Source: an uncultured Prochlorococcus sp.
GTDB taxonomy: Bacteria > Cyanobacteriota > Cyanobacteriia > PCC-6307 > Cyanobiaceae
Direction: 5' to 3'
Assembly: GCA_902525075.1 (NCBI GenBank)
Contig: CABZFV010000007.1
Location: forward strand, 17,796-81,795
DNA length: 64,000 nucleotides
In this document: positions 38,625-48,843 of the stretch, one piece after another
Numbering within the stretch: position 1 is the first letter of the stretch
Layout: each line of letters begins with the position of its first letter
Program-made: the position numbers and the translations under genes
Notes under the pieces: generated by a model
Told to the model about the DNA's origin: nothing
Databases searched by the model: none
The model's input: the letters and a program-made list of their open reading frames with translations, nothing else

Positions 38625-40421
38625 ATGTTTTTTAAAGATCTTAGAAGGATTAAAAAGTTAGGTAAATATTTAACTAAAGATAAAAAAACAATCTATCTAA
38701 TCTTGATAGTTTTGTTACCTGTTTCTTTCTCTGGAGCAATTCAACCATTATTAGTTGGTCAATCCATTACTATTCTAAAGAACGAAACTACAGATGTATG
38801 GCTAAGTAAAACTTTCTTTGGGCAGTCAATAAATGCCATAATCCTAACTTTATTTATAACTGTATTATTCAGATTAGTTCTGCAGGGATACCAAACTTAC
38901 AATATCCAAGCAGTGGGACAACGTTTGACAGCAAGAATAAGAAGAGAACTTTTTGATCATTCAATATCTTTATCCCTTAAGTATCACGATAAAATGCCTG
39001 TAGGGAAATTATTAACGAGATTAACAAATGATGTTGATGCTTTAGCCGAGGTTTTTGGTAGTGGGGCAGTTGGAGTCATTGCTGACTTCGTCAGTCTGAT
39101 AGTAATTTCTTTGACAATGCTGTCAATTGATAGAGGGCTTGCCATTTTATTACTTTTGACTCAAATCCCAGTTTCATATTTTATTATTTGGCTTCAAAAA
39201 CGTTATAGAAGAGCCAATTATCAAGTAAGGGAAGAATTGTCTCAACTCAACTCTGATTTTCAAGAGAATCTTCAAGGTTTAGAAGTCGTTCAGATGTTCA
39301 GAAGAGAGGCTTTTAATAGCAAGAAATTTTCCAAAACTGGAGTTGCTTATAAGAAAGCAGTTAATGGAACAATATTTTATGACAGTAGCATTTCGGCATT
39401 TATTGAATGGATTTCTCTTGCCGCAGTTTCCTTGGTTTTAGCAGTTGGAGGTTATCTTGTTACTTCTGGAAATATTGGTTTAGGAACATTAACAACCTTT
39501 ATTTTATATTCCCAAAGACTTTTTGAACCTCTTAGGCAGCTTGCAGAAAGATTTACTCAAATACAAGGAGGTTTAACAGCTGTAGAAAGAATAAACGAAT
39601 TATTGGATGAAGAAATACAGATTAAGGACTCTACTTCCGCAAAAAATTTTTTAGAAAATGCTGAAAATGTAAATAAAAAATTTAAGGGCAAAATTGAGTT
39701 CAAGAATGTTAATTTTTTCTACAACGAAGGAGAACATATAATAAGGAATTTATCTTTCAAGATCAATCCAGGAGAGCATGTGGCTTTTGTAGGGCCAACT
39801 GGTTCAGGTAAAACTACCATAATAAGATTATTATGTAGATTGTATGAGCCTCAGTCAGGCCAAATTTTAATCGACGACATAGATATCAAAGATATTCCTA
39901 TTGCAACTCTTAGAAATATGTTAGGAGTAGTTTTGCAAGATACCTTTATCTTTAGTGGAAATGTTGCAGATAATTTAAAACTAAATTCCAATGTAGACAA
40001 TCTGGAGTTAGAAAATCTTTGTAACGAATTAGGGTTAGATAATTTATTACAAAAATTACCAGAAGGCTTGAACACCTTACTAAGAGAAAGAGGGGGAAAT
40101 CTCTCTTCTGGAGAGAGACAACTTCTTTCAGTAGCTCGAGTAGCGATTAGAAATCCTGTTGTTTTAATAATGGACGAAGCAACAGCGTTTATGGATCCCT
40201 CTACAGAAGCTACTTTGCAGAAAGATCTTGAGAGAATTCTGTCAAAAAGAACAGCATTAGTAATAGCTCACAGATTAGCCACTATTGAAAGTTCTGATAA
40301 GATTTTAGTCTTAAAAGGGGGATCATTAGTTGAAGAGGGAACACATAGTGAATTGAGACTGAAAAAGGGTTTATATTTTCAGCTCTCTGAGCTCCAACAA
40401 AAAGGATTCGTGAATTTTTAA
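38625..40421 (+). CDS. ABC exporter, fused membrane and ATPase domains
   Basis: 598 residues of the MsbA/MdlB half-transporter type; it works as a dimer. Six membrane helices lie in residues about 20-310, and the nucleotide-binding domain covers about 350-590. Walker A is GPTGSGKTT near 392-400, the signature is LSSGERQ near 493, Walker B is VLIMDEATAF near 515, and the H-loop His is in VIAHRLATIE. Substrate (lipid, peptide or drug) cannot be told from sequence. It overlaps the acetyltransferase start by one base (TAATG), suggesting coupling, and follows hisG closely. Confidence 0.92.
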   Translation: MFFKDLRRIKKLGKYLTKDKKTIYLILIVLLPVSFSGAIQPLLVGQSITILKNETTDVWLSKTFFGQSINAIILTLFITVLFRLVLQGYQTYNIQAVGQRLTARIRRELFDHSISLSLKYHDKMPVGKLLTRLTNDVDALAEVFGSGAVGVIADFVSLIVISLTMLSIDRGLAILLLLTQIPVSYFIIWLQKRYRRANYQVREELSQLNSDFQENLQGLEVVQMFRREAFNSKKFSKTGVAYKKAVNGTIFYDSSISAFIEWISLAAVSLVLAVGGYLVTSGNIGLGTLTTFILYSQRLFEPLRQLAERFTQIQGGLTAVERINELLDEEIQIKDSTSAKNFLENAENVNKKFKGKIEFKNVNFFYNEGEHIIRNLSFKINPGEHVAFVGPTGSGKTTIIRLLCRLYEPQSGQILIDDIDIKDIPIATLRNMLGVVLQDTFIFSGNVADNLKLNSNVDNLELENLCNELGLDNLLQKLPEGLNTLLRERGGNLSSGERQLLSVARVAIRNPVVLIMDEATAFMDPSTEATLQKDLERILSKRTALVIAHRLATIESSDKILVLKGGSLVEEGTHSELRLKKGLYFQLSELQQKGFVNF

Positions 40422-40951
40422 TGATTTTTAGAAACCAAGGATCGTTAATAAAAAAATCAAATACTTTATCAAGGGAAGAGCTGATAGATCTCTATGGTTT
40501 AAATTCTTATGAGTTCACTCAAACAAATAAAGAAGAAATATTTGTATGTAGTAAAAATAAAGATTTAGATCTAATAGAACTAGATCAACTTTTGCAAACT
40601 GTTGGTTGGAGCAGAAGACCTATAAGGAGGGTAAAAAGAGCTTTAGATTTCAGTATTTTGGTGGTTGGGTTATGGCGTCATGATGATAAATTCCCCAGAT
40701 TAGTAGGATTTGCAAGATGTACTGGCGATGGAATTCTAGAAGCAACAGTTTGGGATGTGGCTATTAACCCTGTCTATCAAGGACTTGGATTGGGTAAAGA
40801 GTTAATGAAATATGTCCTAAGAGAATTGAAAAATATTGGAATTTCTAAAGTAACTCTTTTTGCTGATGCCGAAGTGGTTTCATTTTATAAAAGACAAGGT
40901 TGGACATTAGAACCTAGAGGCTCTAAATGTGCTTTTTGGTATGCAAATTAA
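40421..40951 (+). CDS. GNAT family N-acetyltransferase
   Basis: 176 residues. The acetyl-CoA binding motif of GNAT proteins is GLGLGKELMKYVLRELKNIG near 125-144, preceded by VWDVAINPVYQ and followed by LFADAEVVSFYKRQGW. Residues 1-50 are a poorly conserved polar segment. Substrate unknown; small molecules, peptides or protein N-termini are all possible. Translationally coupled to the ABC exporter upstream, so modification and export of one compound is conceivable but unproven. Converges with the glycosyltransferase gene with no gap. Confidence 0.85.
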   Translation: MIFRNQGSLIKKSNTLSREELIDLYGLNSYEFTQTNKEEIFVCSKNKDLDLIELDQLLQTVGWSRRPIRRVKRALDFSILVVGLWRHDDKFPRLVGFARCTGDGILEATVWDVAINPVYQGLGLGKELMKYVLRELKNIGISKVTLFADAEVVSFYKRQGWTLEPRGSKCAFWYAN

Positions 40952-41635
40952 TCATTTTTTGTAGTAGTCAGAATATATAGATTTTAAAGATTCGCCTTTT
41001 AACCATCTTCTTCTAAATTGCCAGTTCTTAATTGCTTGGAGAAAAATATTACTTCTTTCCCATTTTCTTGAACTTATAAAAATAGGTAAATTTAATTGTT
41101 TTAAATATTTTTTTTTGTTTAATCTCCTTAAAAAATCTACATCTTCCATCAAAGGTATTTTTCTAAAACCATTATTCTTAAAGTAGGTAGTTCTATGAAT
41201 TATCAAACCTTGATCACCATACGGTTGTTTAAAAAATTTACTTCTAAAATTCACGAGAATTTCGAGAACTCTATAAATTATTTTTTTGTGATTAATTTTG
41301 AATTCAAAATAGTAAATAATATTCTTGTTACCCTTTAAAAATGAATTTATTTTTTTAAACCAATCATGAGTTAATCTTGTGTCTGCATGTAAAAATATGA
41401 GCCACTCTCCTTTTGAATTTTTAGCTCCAATATCTAATTGTAAACCTCGATTCCTTTCTTTGGATATAAATACTTTCGCTCCATAAATGTTTGCTACATC
41501 AATAGTTTTATCTTCACTTCCAGAATCAACAATTATGATTTCGCCCTCTTTCTGAATACTTGATAAGTCTGAAAGCAATAATGGCAAATTACTAGCTTCA
41601 TTAATAGTTGGAATGATAATTGAAATTTTTGACAA
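40952..41635 (-). CDS. Family 2 glycosyltransferase (TIGR04283-like)
   Basis: 227 residues. The GT-A start is SIIIPTINEASNLPLLL near 4-20, the nucleotide-sugar Asp lies in IIVDSGSEDKT near 34-44, and the DxD-like motif is HADTRL near 78. DQGLIIHR and PLMEDVDFLRRL in the second half match the rSAM/selenodomain-associated subgroup TIGR04283, sometimes annotated as arsenosugar biosynthesis. It follows its partner by five bases on the minus strand. No membrane anchor is evident. Real substrate unknown. Confidence 0.82.
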   Translation of the reverse strand: MSKISIIIPTINEASNLPLLLSDLSSIQKEGEIIIVDSGSEDKTIDVANIYGAKVFISKERNRGLQLDIGAKNSKGEWLIFLHADTRLTHDWFKKINSFLKGNKNIIYYFEFKINHKKIIYRVLEILVNFRSKFFKQPYGDQGLIIHRTTYFKNNGFRKIPLMEDVDFLRRLNKKKYLKQLNLPIFISSRKWERSNIFLQAIKNWQFRRRWLKGESLKSIYSDYYKK

Positions 41636-41640
41636 GTCGA

Positions 41641-42276
41641 TTACTTTCTATTTTCAATATCAATAATTGTATCTATATCTATTTTTTTATCTAAAAACTT
41701 ATATTTTAATTTTTTAGAAGCAAAATTATCAATTGTATTTTGAAGAACATTTTCTGTCCCCCACTTTATGTTGATAAAAGGTAAATATGTATGTGATAAC
41801 ATTATTTTTTCTGATAAACCAATAAGCCAATATCCTCCATCGTTAGATGGTCCTAAAATAAGATCATTATGTTGAAGCTCTTTTAGAGTATTCAATAAAT
41901 CTTGATGGCATAAATCTGGAAGGTCAGTACCAATAAAAATAGTATTTTTGATCTTGTGTCTTGAACAAAATTTTTTGTTGAGAATTATTTGCCGTTTCAT
42001 TTTTTCTCCCAAGCAGCCTTTCCCCTGCAAATTAAATTTTTTGATGCCTAATTCTCTAGACCATTTTCTACAATTTGCTACTCCCAAACCAGTTATGGCA
42101 ATAGAAATATCAAGCAGTTTATTTTCTTGAAGAAATTTTGCGACTGAAATTGTGTGTTTGGTCATTACACTTTGTACTTTTGCCGAATTACTTTTACCTA
42201 TATCTTTTGATAATCTTGTTTTGCATCTTCCAAAACCATGCCATTTCGCCATGATAATAAGTAATGCTTTATCCAA
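41641..42276 (-). CDS. Nucleotidyl/glycosyltransferase-like protein (TIGR04282/DUF2064)
   Basis: 211 residues of the GT-A nucleotidyltransferase-like fold. LLIIMAKWHGFGRCKTRLSK at the start, TIFIGTDLPDLCHQDL near 90-105 with its Asp, and LGPSNDGGYWLIGL near 120-133 match TIGR04282/DUF2064. This family is usually encoded next to a TIGR04283 glycosyltransferase, as here. A radical SAM or ArsM partner, seen in other genomes, is not adjacent in this window. Confidence 0.82.
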   Translation of the reverse strand: MDKALLIIMAKWHGFGRCKTRLSKDIGKSNSAKVQSVMTKHTISVAKFLQENKLLDISIAITGLGVANCRKWSRELGIKKFNLQGKGCLGEKMKRQIILNKKFCSRHKIKNTIFIGTDLPDLCHQDLLNTLKELQHNDLILGPSNDGGYWLIGLSEKIMLSHTYLPFINIKWGTENVLQNTIDNFASKKLKYKFLDKKIDIDTIIDIENRK

Positions 42277-42444
42277 TAATTTAGTGAAATTTAAAACAAT
42301 TATATGCCTATTAAAAACATATAATTTATTTTTATAAATTTAGTCGATACTTTGTTAAATAATTTTAAATTTGTCGTGATCTTGTGATTTGATAATGGCC
42401 AATTATTAAAATCCAACTAGATTAATAATCTAGAGAATAAAACT

Positions 42445-43839
42445 TTGCAAGCAACTAATCCTATTTGGGCGGAAGTTCAACAATCACTTCAAAAAACTTT
42501 AAGTAAGCCTTCATTTGAGACATGGATAAGGCCTGCTAAGTTTAATTGTTTTGAAAATGGCTTATTAACTTTAATCGCCCCAAATACATTTTCCAGTGAT
42601 TGGTTGAGAAAGAATTATTGTGAAACTATTGAAAAAGCTGCAAAGGAAATCTGCGGTCATGATGTAAAAGTTGTTTTTAAATCTGAAACGAATTCCAGCA
42701 GCGATATTACAAATGAAGATAAACCTAGCGAACAGAACGTTCATAATAAGACAAGATCTTTTTCTAGTAATAACCAAAATAATTCTTCAAAAAATCAATT
42801 CAAAAATCCTAATGGTTTAAATTTACGCTACGTATTTAAAAGATTTGTTGTAGGTCCAAATAGTAGGTTGGCTCATGCCGCAGCTTTAGCTGTTGCCGAA
42901 TCTCCAGGGAGAGAATTCAATCCATTATTTATTTGTGGAGGAGTAGGTCTTGGTAAGACGCATTTAATGCAAGCAATAGGTCATTATCGAGTAGAAATAG
43001 ATCCAGAAGCAAAAGTTAAATATGTATCTACAGAGACTTTTACAAATGATGTTATTAGTGGTATTCGAAGAGATGGAATGACAGCTATTCGAGATAAATA
43101 TAGAAATGTAGATTTAATTTTAATAGACGATATACAGTTTTTAGAAGGGAAAGAGTATACACAGGAAGAATTCTTTCATACTTTTAACGCACTTCACGAA
43201 TCAGGAAGTCAAATAGTTATTGCAAGTGACAGACCACCAAATCAATTGTCGGGAATTCAAGAGAGATTAATTTCTAGGTTCTCAATGGGTATGACCGCAG
43301 ATATTCAACCACCTGACCTTGAGACGAGGACAGCCATCCTTCAAAAAAAGGCAGAACAAGAGAGGATGAGTCTTCCAAGAGATTTAATTCAATTTATAGC
43401 AGGAAGATTCACTTCGAATATTCGAGAATTGGAAGGAGCATTTACAAGAGCTGTTGCATTTGCATCAATAACAGGCTTGCCAATGACAGTTCAATCAATT
43501 GCTCCAATGCTTGATCCTAATAGTGTTGGAGTAGTTGTTACTCCAACACAAGTTATTAAAAAAGTGTCAGATTTCTTTAAAGTTTCTACTGATGAATTGA
43601 TCAGCTCAAGTAGGAGAAAACCAGTAAGTCAAGCTAGACAAATAGGTATGTATCTTATGAGACATGGTACGGATCTAAGCCTACCAAGAATTGGAGATGA
43701 GTTTGGGGGTAAGGACCATACAACAGTTATGTATGCTATTGAACAAGTTGAAAAAAAATTATCTATTGATCCAAATATTGCAAGTCAAGTTCAAAAAATA
43801 AGAGATTTACTTCAAATAGATTCAAGAAAAAATTTATAG
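42445..43839 (+). CDS. dnaA: Chromosomal replication initiator DnaA
   Basis: 464 residues from a TTG start. Domain I (about 1-80, starting [20 protein letters not shown]) is followed by a polar linker (80-125), the AAA+ domain with Walker [10 protein letters not shown] near 165-173, Walker [10 protein letters not shown] near 230, and the C-terminal DNA-binding domain with [19 protein letters not shown]. In Prochlorococcus, dnaA is away from dnaN. The 168 bases upstream show no cluster of TTATCCACA boxes, so this does not look like oriC. It converges with the glutathione transferase gene. Confidence 0.97.
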   Translation: MQATNPIWAEVQQSLQKTLSKPSFETWIRPAKFNCFENGLLTLIAPNTFSSDWLRKNYCETIEKAAKEICGHDVKVVFKSETNSSSDITNEDKPSEQNVHNKTRSFSSNNQNNSSKNQFKNPNGLNLRYVFKRFVVGPNSRLAHAAALAVAESPGREFNPLFICGGVGLGKTHLMQAIGHYRVEIDPEAKVKYVSTETFTNDVISGIRRDGMTAIRDKYRNVDLILIDDIQFLEGKEYTQEEFFHTFNALHESGSQIVIASDRPPNQLSGIQERLISRFSMGMTADIQPPDLETRTAILQKKAEQERMSLPRDLIQFIAGRFTSNIRELEGAFTRAVAFASITGLPMTVQSIAPMLDPNSVGVVVTPTQVIKKVSDFFKVSTDELISSSRRKPVSQARQIGMYLMRHGTDLSLPRIGDEFGGKDHTTVMYAIEQVEKKLSIDPNIASQVQKIRDLLQIDSRKNL

Positions 43840-43847
43840 TTTTACTA

Positions 43848-45077
43848 TTAACTAGAAATGAAATTTATAGGATCTTGATCATATCTATGCCTGAAAGGTA
43901 TCTTATCTATCTCATTGATATCACTAAGCGATTCAATTTTATTTAATGATTGCCTTAATAACCTTGCTGAAATAATTGGCATATCTCTTGGAACTGAGAT
44001 TCTATTTTTTAAGTATCTTAGAGAGATTCCTGAAAGTTTTTTTGGGATTAATACTTCACCTGTGATCATATAGCTCAAAGCTGATCTCAATGATTCGTCA
44101 AAGGATTCTTTATTGTATGGGTTTACCTTTAGTAAATTGTCTTTATGCTTTATCACTCTTTTTAGAGCAATTGTTGCATAATATTTTGACTCATAATTTT
44201 GGTTTAATTCATAATTACCTAAACCCTCCCCAGTATCTATTAGCTTAGAGAAAATAATCTGTTGTTCATTGCTTTCTTTATAGCATCCTCCCATTTGTGG
44301 GGGTAAATCATGAGAATGAGTATGAAAATCTCCTTGAGTGCCTCTATAAACACTTTCCCCTTCCAAAAGGGTAAGCCAGTTATCTACATAACGGTAATTA
44401 GATCTTAAATTAAACCCTTTATAATAAATAAGTGATGCATTCATTCTCTCCATATAGGGAATAAAAATTACATCTCCAACACCAGGCTTTATATCACCTT
44501 TGTCAGAAACTGCTGGATCAATAAACCCTGATTTTGAGCTACTTAAGATTTCATCGAGTTTAGAAATAGATTCTTTAAATCTTTTTTTTCTAAAAGAGTT
44601 ATCTATAAAATTAAAGCTTTCTCGGCAGAGCCAGTTACACCAGGATCTGAAAATTTCTCTTTCTAACTCTCGAATTTTGATAAGGTGAATAGATGTTATA
44701 AAAGATCCAAGCGCTCCAAATTCATTTTCTAGAAAAGCTATGATATCGTCGCTTTCAGTTATAAATTGCCCTTTAAATTCAATTGCAGGTAATTTCCCCG
44801 ATCTGACTTTTTCAAGGAACCAACTTTCTTTTTGGCCGTAGCAAAACATATTTATTTTCTTGACTCTGTATGGAATTTTCTTAAATTCAAGCCATAACCA
44901 TATCTTCTGACAGTAAGGACACCAAGAATGCCTATCCCTGTAGAGGGTAACTGATACATCATTTTCACTATGTCCAAATAATCTTAAATTTGCGTAGGAA
45001 TTATTTATACCATGGACTCTATCAAGATCCTCAACTTCAAATTTATTTAAATCCTCCCATGTCAAAATCCCATTCAT
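43848..45077 (-). CDS. Glutathione S-transferase-like protein with CPYC motif
   Basis: 409 residues, nearly twice the size of ordinary GSTs. The thioredoxin-fold domain carries CPYCQKIW (Cys53 and Cys56), like a glutaredoxin, followed by GKLPAIEF and ITESDDIIAFLENEFG near 95-125. A helical GST C-terminal domain extends to about 240, and a further 170 residues have no recognised domain and contain THSHDLPPQMGG. It may be a glutathione-dependent reductase or transferase. It is divergent from glutathione reductase with 52 bases between, so the two are probably co-regulated. Confidence 0.82.
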   Translation of the reverse strand: MNGILTWEDLNKFEVEDLDRVHGINNSYANLRLFGHSENDVSVTLYRDRHSWCPYCQKIWLWLEFKKIPYRVKKINMFCYGQKESWFLEKVRSGKLPAIEFKGQFITESDDIIAFLENEFGALGSFITSIHLIKIRELEREIFRSWCNWLCRESFNFIDNSFRKKRFKESISKLDEILSSSKSGFIDPAVSDKGDIKPGVGDVIFIPYMERMNASLIYYKGFNLRSNYRYVDNWLTLLEGESVYRGTQGDFHTHSHDLPPQMGGCYKESNEQQIIFSKLIDTGEGLGNYELNQNYESKYYATIALKRVIKHKDNLLKVNPYNKESFDESLRSALSYMITGEVLIPKKLSGISLRYLKNRISVPRDMPIISARLLRQSLNKIESLSDINEIDKIPFRHRYDQDPINFISS

Positions 45078-45129
45078 TATTTGAATTAAAGCTATAAACT
45101 AACGTTATAATAATTGATTAAAAAAAGTC

Positions 45130-46494
45130 TTGGAATTTGAATTTGATTTAATTGTTGTTGGCGCTGGATCTGGAGGACTCGCGGCGGCTAAACGTGCGGC
45201 TAGTTATGGAGCAAAAGTCGCAATCATAGAAGCAAATCAAATAGGAGGAACTTGTGTGATAAGGGGATGTGTGCCTAAGAAATTAATGGTTTATGCAGCT
45301 AAAAGTAAAAATAATATGGATTCTTCTGAAGGATATGGATTAAAAAATGAAGGTATTAATTTTGAATCAAATATTTTGTTGAAGAATGTTAGAGAGGAGG
45401 TTTCTAGATTAAGTAGTTTACATAGAAATTCTTTAAAAAAGTTGAATATAACTGTTTTTGAAGGCTTAGGAAGATTTATTACTCAAAATGAATTAGAAAT
45501 TATTTGTTCAAACACAAAGAAACTTAAAAACATTATAAGTTCAAAAAAAATTCTTATTTCTGTTGGAGGTAAACCAAAGAAATTAAATATTCCTGGGGTA
45601 GATTTGGCATGGACTAGTGATGATATTTTTGAATTAGAAAAGTTTCCCAAATCAATATTAATAGTAGGAGGTGGATATATTGCTTGTGAATTTGCTTCTA
45701 TTTTCAGAAATTTAGGTACTGAAGTAACTCAATTAATTAGAGGTCAACATTTACTTAATGGTTTTGATGAGGATCTTTCTTTATGCCTAGAGGAATCACC
45801 TACTTTTACTGAAATCAATATAATCTCCAATACTCAATTAAAGTCTATCAAGAGAGTAAATGGAAATCTGGAATCTACCCTAGACTCGGGAGATAAACTC
45901 CTAACTAATAATATCCTTATTGCTACAGGAAGAGAACCAAATCTCTTGCCTTTAAATTTAGATTTTTTAAATCTAAAGATGGATGGCCAATATTTAGATG
46001 TTGATGAACTTAATCAAACAAGCAACGCAAATATTTTTGCAGTTGGCGATATCATAAATAAGCCAAACTTAACTCCAGTAGCAATAGAACAAGGGAGAGT
46101 TTTTTCGGATAATTTCTTTAATGGCCAAAAAAGAAAAGTAAATTATGAATATATCCCTAAGGCAGTTTTTACTATTCCAGAAATTTCAACAGTTGGCTTA
46201 AGTGAGAAAAGAGCAAAAGAGATTTACTCTGAAAAAAATATAAAAATTTTCAAATGCAAATTTACCCCAATGTCTAATACCTTTAAAAAGAATAAATCAA
46301 AATGTATGTTGAAGATTGTAGTTCATAAGCTAACTGACAAAGTCCTAGGATGTCATATGTTTGGAGAAACATCATCTGAGATTATTCAAATGGTATCAAT
46401 TTCATTAAATGCAGGGATAACAAAAAAAGGTTTTGATATTACTATGGCTTTGCATCCAACTATCTCAGAAGAATTTGTGACTATGTATGGATAA
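45130..46494 (+). CDS. gor: Glutathione reductase
   Basis: NADPH-dependent flavoprotein that regenerates reduced glutathione, 454 residues from a TTG start. FAD motif VVGAGSGGLAAAKRAA near 9-24; redox disulfide Cys42 and Cys47 in GGTCVIRGCVPKKL; NAD(P)H motif LIVGGGYIACEFASIF near 177-192; and the C-terminal catalytic His in MALHPTISEEF. The active-site Cys spacing fits the Gor/lipoamide family. It ends two bases from the convergent antiporter gene. Confidence 0.94.
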   Translation: MEFEFDLIVVGAGSGGLAAAKRAASYGAKVAIIEANQIGGTCVIRGCVPKKLMVYAAKSKNNMDSSEGYGLKNEGINFESNILLKNVREEVSRLSSLHRNSLKKLNITVFEGLGRFITQNELEIICSNTKKLKNIISSKKILISVGGKPKKLNIPGVDLAWTSDDIFELEKFPKSILIVGGGYIACEFASIFRNLGTEVTQLIRGQHLLNGFDEDLSLCLEESPTFTEINIISNTQLKSIKRVNGNLESTLDSGDKLLTNNILIATGREPNLLPLNLDFLNLKMDGQYLDVDELNQTSNANIFAVGDIINKPNLTPVAIEQGRVFSDNFFNGQKRKVNYEYIPKAVFTIPEISTVGLSEKRAKEIYSEKNIKIFKCKFTPMSNTFKKNKSKCMLKIVVHKLTDKVLGCHMFGETSSEIIQMVSISLNAGITKKGFDITMALHPTISEEFVTMYG

Positions 46495-46496
46495 AA

Positions 46497-47576
46497 TTAT
46501 GAATTAGAAAATTTTAATTTTTCTTGAACAATCAGAAACACTATAAGTAACGCAAAGTAAATAAATAAACCTACCCTTAATTCAGGAAGGAAGTTAAATC
46601 CATTCAGGAAAAGTATCTTATCGAGAATGTAGAAAACATAAAGATTAAGCAAAATAAATCCCTCAATTCTTGTGATTTTCCCTTTGCTCCAGAAAATTGG
46701 TAAGCATGCAAAGGTAGTTAAAACCATAAAAGGTAAGTCAACTTTTATAAGACTCTTTTCAATTACTAAACCTTTAAATCCTGAAAAAATACTGCAACTT
46801 CCAAGGATTAAAAGTTGATTGAGTAAATTACTTCCTATTACATTCCCAATCGCAAGATCTGTTTTGCCTTTAAATGCAGCAATCATTGAAGTTACTAATT
46901 CTGGTAAAGATGTCCCAGTTGCGACGATAGTTAAACCAATAACAATTTCATTTACACCCAAAAGAGTAGCGAGGGTTTGAGAACCATTTACTAAAATATT
47001 TGAACCAAAGCTTAAAAGAAATATTCCCAATATTAACTTTAGTAAAATATTCATTTTCCCTTTATAGTTATCTTTTAATTCTTCTATCTCTGGTTCAGCA
47101 TCTTTTGTCTCCTCTCCTTTCTCATTTATAGTATTGATTTCCCATATAGTATTTAAGATTAAACAAAATATTAGAAATACCCCCGCTTGCAATGTTAATA
47201 AGCCTGTTGATGACATAGCCCAAACTGCACAAGAAATTGCCATTAAAAGAGGCACATCTCTTCTGACTATTCTGCTTTTTACCTTAAGAGGTGTTATTAA
47301 TGAGCTGATGCCCAAAACAACGAGAACATTAAAAATATTGCTTCCAATTACATTGCTTGCCGCCAGCGAATCACTGCCTTTTAAAATTGAACTCAAACTT
47401 ACCAACAACTCAGGAGAGCTTGTTCCAAGAGAAACAACTGTCAGACCAATTACTATTTGAGGTATTCCTAAAATTAAAGATAAAAATATGGCTCCTTGAA
47501 TAAAGAACTCTCCTCCAGCAAAAAGTAGAACTACGCCTAAAAATATTTCTATTATTGGAAATAAAAGATCACTCAT
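46497..47576 (-). CDS. Sodium/calcium exchanger family protein
   Basis: 359-residue CaCA-superfamily antiporter, YrbG-like. Two inverted alpha-repeats are clear: VVSLGTSSPELLVSLSSI plus SNVIGSNIFNVLVVLG near 46-95, and VATGTSLPELVTSMIAAF plus GNVIGSNLLNQLLILG near 220-265. About ten membrane helices flank an acidic cytoplasmic loop (NEKGEETKDAEPEIEELK) near 150-170. It exchanges Ca2+ or other cations for Na+ or H+. The ion cannot be fixed from sequence. Confidence 0.92.
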   Translation of the reverse strand: MSDLLFPIIEIFLGVVLLFAGGEFFIQGAIFLSLILGIPQIVIGLTVVSLGTSSPELLVSLSSILKGSDSLAASNVIGSNIFNVLVVLGISSLITPLKVKSRIVRRDVPLLMAISCAVWAMSSTGLLTLQAGVFLIFCLILNTIWEINTINEKGEETKDAEPEIEELKDNYKGKMNILLKLILGIFLLSFGSNILVNGSQTLATLLGVNEIVIGLTIVATGTSLPELVTSMIAAFKGKTDLAIGNVIGSNLLNQLLILGSCSIFSGFKGLVIEKSLIKVDLPFMVLTTFACLPIFWSKGKITRIEGFILLNLYVFYILDKILFLNGFNFLPELRVGLFIYFALLIVFLIVQEKLKFSNS

Positions 47577-47694
47577 ATTTAGGATTTAATTTTGATAATA
47601 AAAATTTTCATAGTTGGTTAATAACTATCCTCGAATATCTATAATTTATTGTCAATTTTAATTTGCTGTTAAAATTGATTAAATAGAAAAAATT

Positions 47695-48744
47695 TTGAAG
47701 ACTTTAAACATAATAAAACCTGATGATTGGCATTTACATTTAAGAGAAGGTCTTGTATTAAAAAATATCATTAAATTTACTTCGGAATATTTTGGAAGAG
47801 CCATTGTTATGCCAAATACTAAAAGTCCCATAACATCAATCAATAGCGCTATTTCTTATAGGAAATCTATTGTTGAAGCGCTACCAGAAAGTTCTAAGTT
47901 TGAACCATTAATGACTATTTATCTTACAGATGATACTGATAAAGGGGAGCTGATTAATGGTTTTAAAAATAATGTTTTTTTTGCTGCAAAATTATATCCT
48001 GCTAATGCTACAACAAATTCCAGTTATGGAGTTAGGAAAATAGAAAATCTATATAAGATCTTTGAATTAATGCAAGATTCTGGAATGCCTCTTTTAATTC
48101 ATGGGGAAGTGACTGATTCTGAAGTAGATGTATTCGATAGAGAAGAAGTTTTTATAGATAAAGAACTTTCTCAAATAACCAAAAGATTTCCAAAATTAAA
48201 AATCGTTCTAGAACATATAACCACCTCTTACGCAGTGGATTTTGTGCAAGAAAATAATATTGGAGCTACTATCACCCCGCATCATTTGCATATAAATAGA
48301 AATGCAATGTTTTTTGGAGGCTTAAATAGTGATTTTTACTGCTTACCAGTTGCTAAGAGGGAAAATAATAGACTCGCTTTAAGGAGAGCGGCAACAAGTG
48401 GGAAAAAATGTTTTTTCTTGGGAACTGACTCTGCTCCACACCTTAGGAAGTGGAAGGCTTTTTGTGGATGTGCAGGCATTTTTAATTCGCCAGTAGCAAT
48501 AGAAAGCTACTTAACAGTTTTCGAAGAGGAGGATGCTCTAGATAATTTTGAAAAGTTTGCAAGTTTGAATGGCCCTAATTTTTATAATGTCCCACCAAAT
48601 AAAGAAAAATTAAAATTAGTTTCTAGACCTAACAAAATTAAAGAATATATTGATGTTGTTGAAGAAAAAAATATTGTCGGACAAATAAAACCATTTCATG
48701 CAGGTGAAACTTTACAATGGCAAGTAGATGGAATAGTAAATTAA
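47695..48744 (+). CDS. pyrC: Dihydroorotase
   Basis: Third step of pyrimidine synthesis, cyclising carbamoyl aspartate to dihydroorotate. It has 349 residues from a TTG start, the class II (E. coli-like) length. The metal ligands His13 and His15 are in DDWHLHLREG, the carbamylated Lys in FAAKLYPANATT near 98, His residues in LLIHGEVTD near 137 and VLEHITTSYAV near 172, and the catalytic Asp in GTDSAPHLRKWK near 247. It precedes tRNA-Leu by 99 bases. Confidence 0.95.
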   Translation: MKTLNIIKPDDWHLHLREGLVLKNIIKFTSEYFGRAIVMPNTKSPITSINSAISYRKSIVEALPESSKFEPLMTIYLTDDTDKGELINGFKNNVFFAAKLYPANATTNSSYGVRKIENLYKIFELMQDSGMPLLIHGEVTDSEVDVFDREEVFIDKELSQITKRFPKLKIVLEHITTSYAVDFVQENNIGATITPHHLHINRNAMFFGGLNSDFYCLPVAKRENNRLALRRAATSGKKCFFLGTDSAPHLRKWKAFCGCAGIFNSPVAIESYLTVFEEEDALDNFEKFASLNGPNFYNVPPNKEKLKLVSRPNKIKEYIDVVEEKNIVGQIKPFHAGETLQWQVDGIVN

Positions 48745-48843
48745 AAAATTAGATTTAATCTGACAATTAAAAGTGTAAATATTCCAATTTTTCTTGGTTA
48801 AATGGGTTACTTTCAGCTACGATTAGAAAGCGCAAATTCCTTT

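Noticed and set aside
42277..42444. Possible replication origin upstream of dnaA
   Set aside because: No cluster of DnaA boxes is visible, and in these cyanobacteria the origin is usually by dnaN.
47134..47460. A 108-codon frame antisense to the cation/Ca2+ exchanger
   Set aside because: It is explained as a frame shadow of the repeated membrane helices; no start signal or neighbour support.
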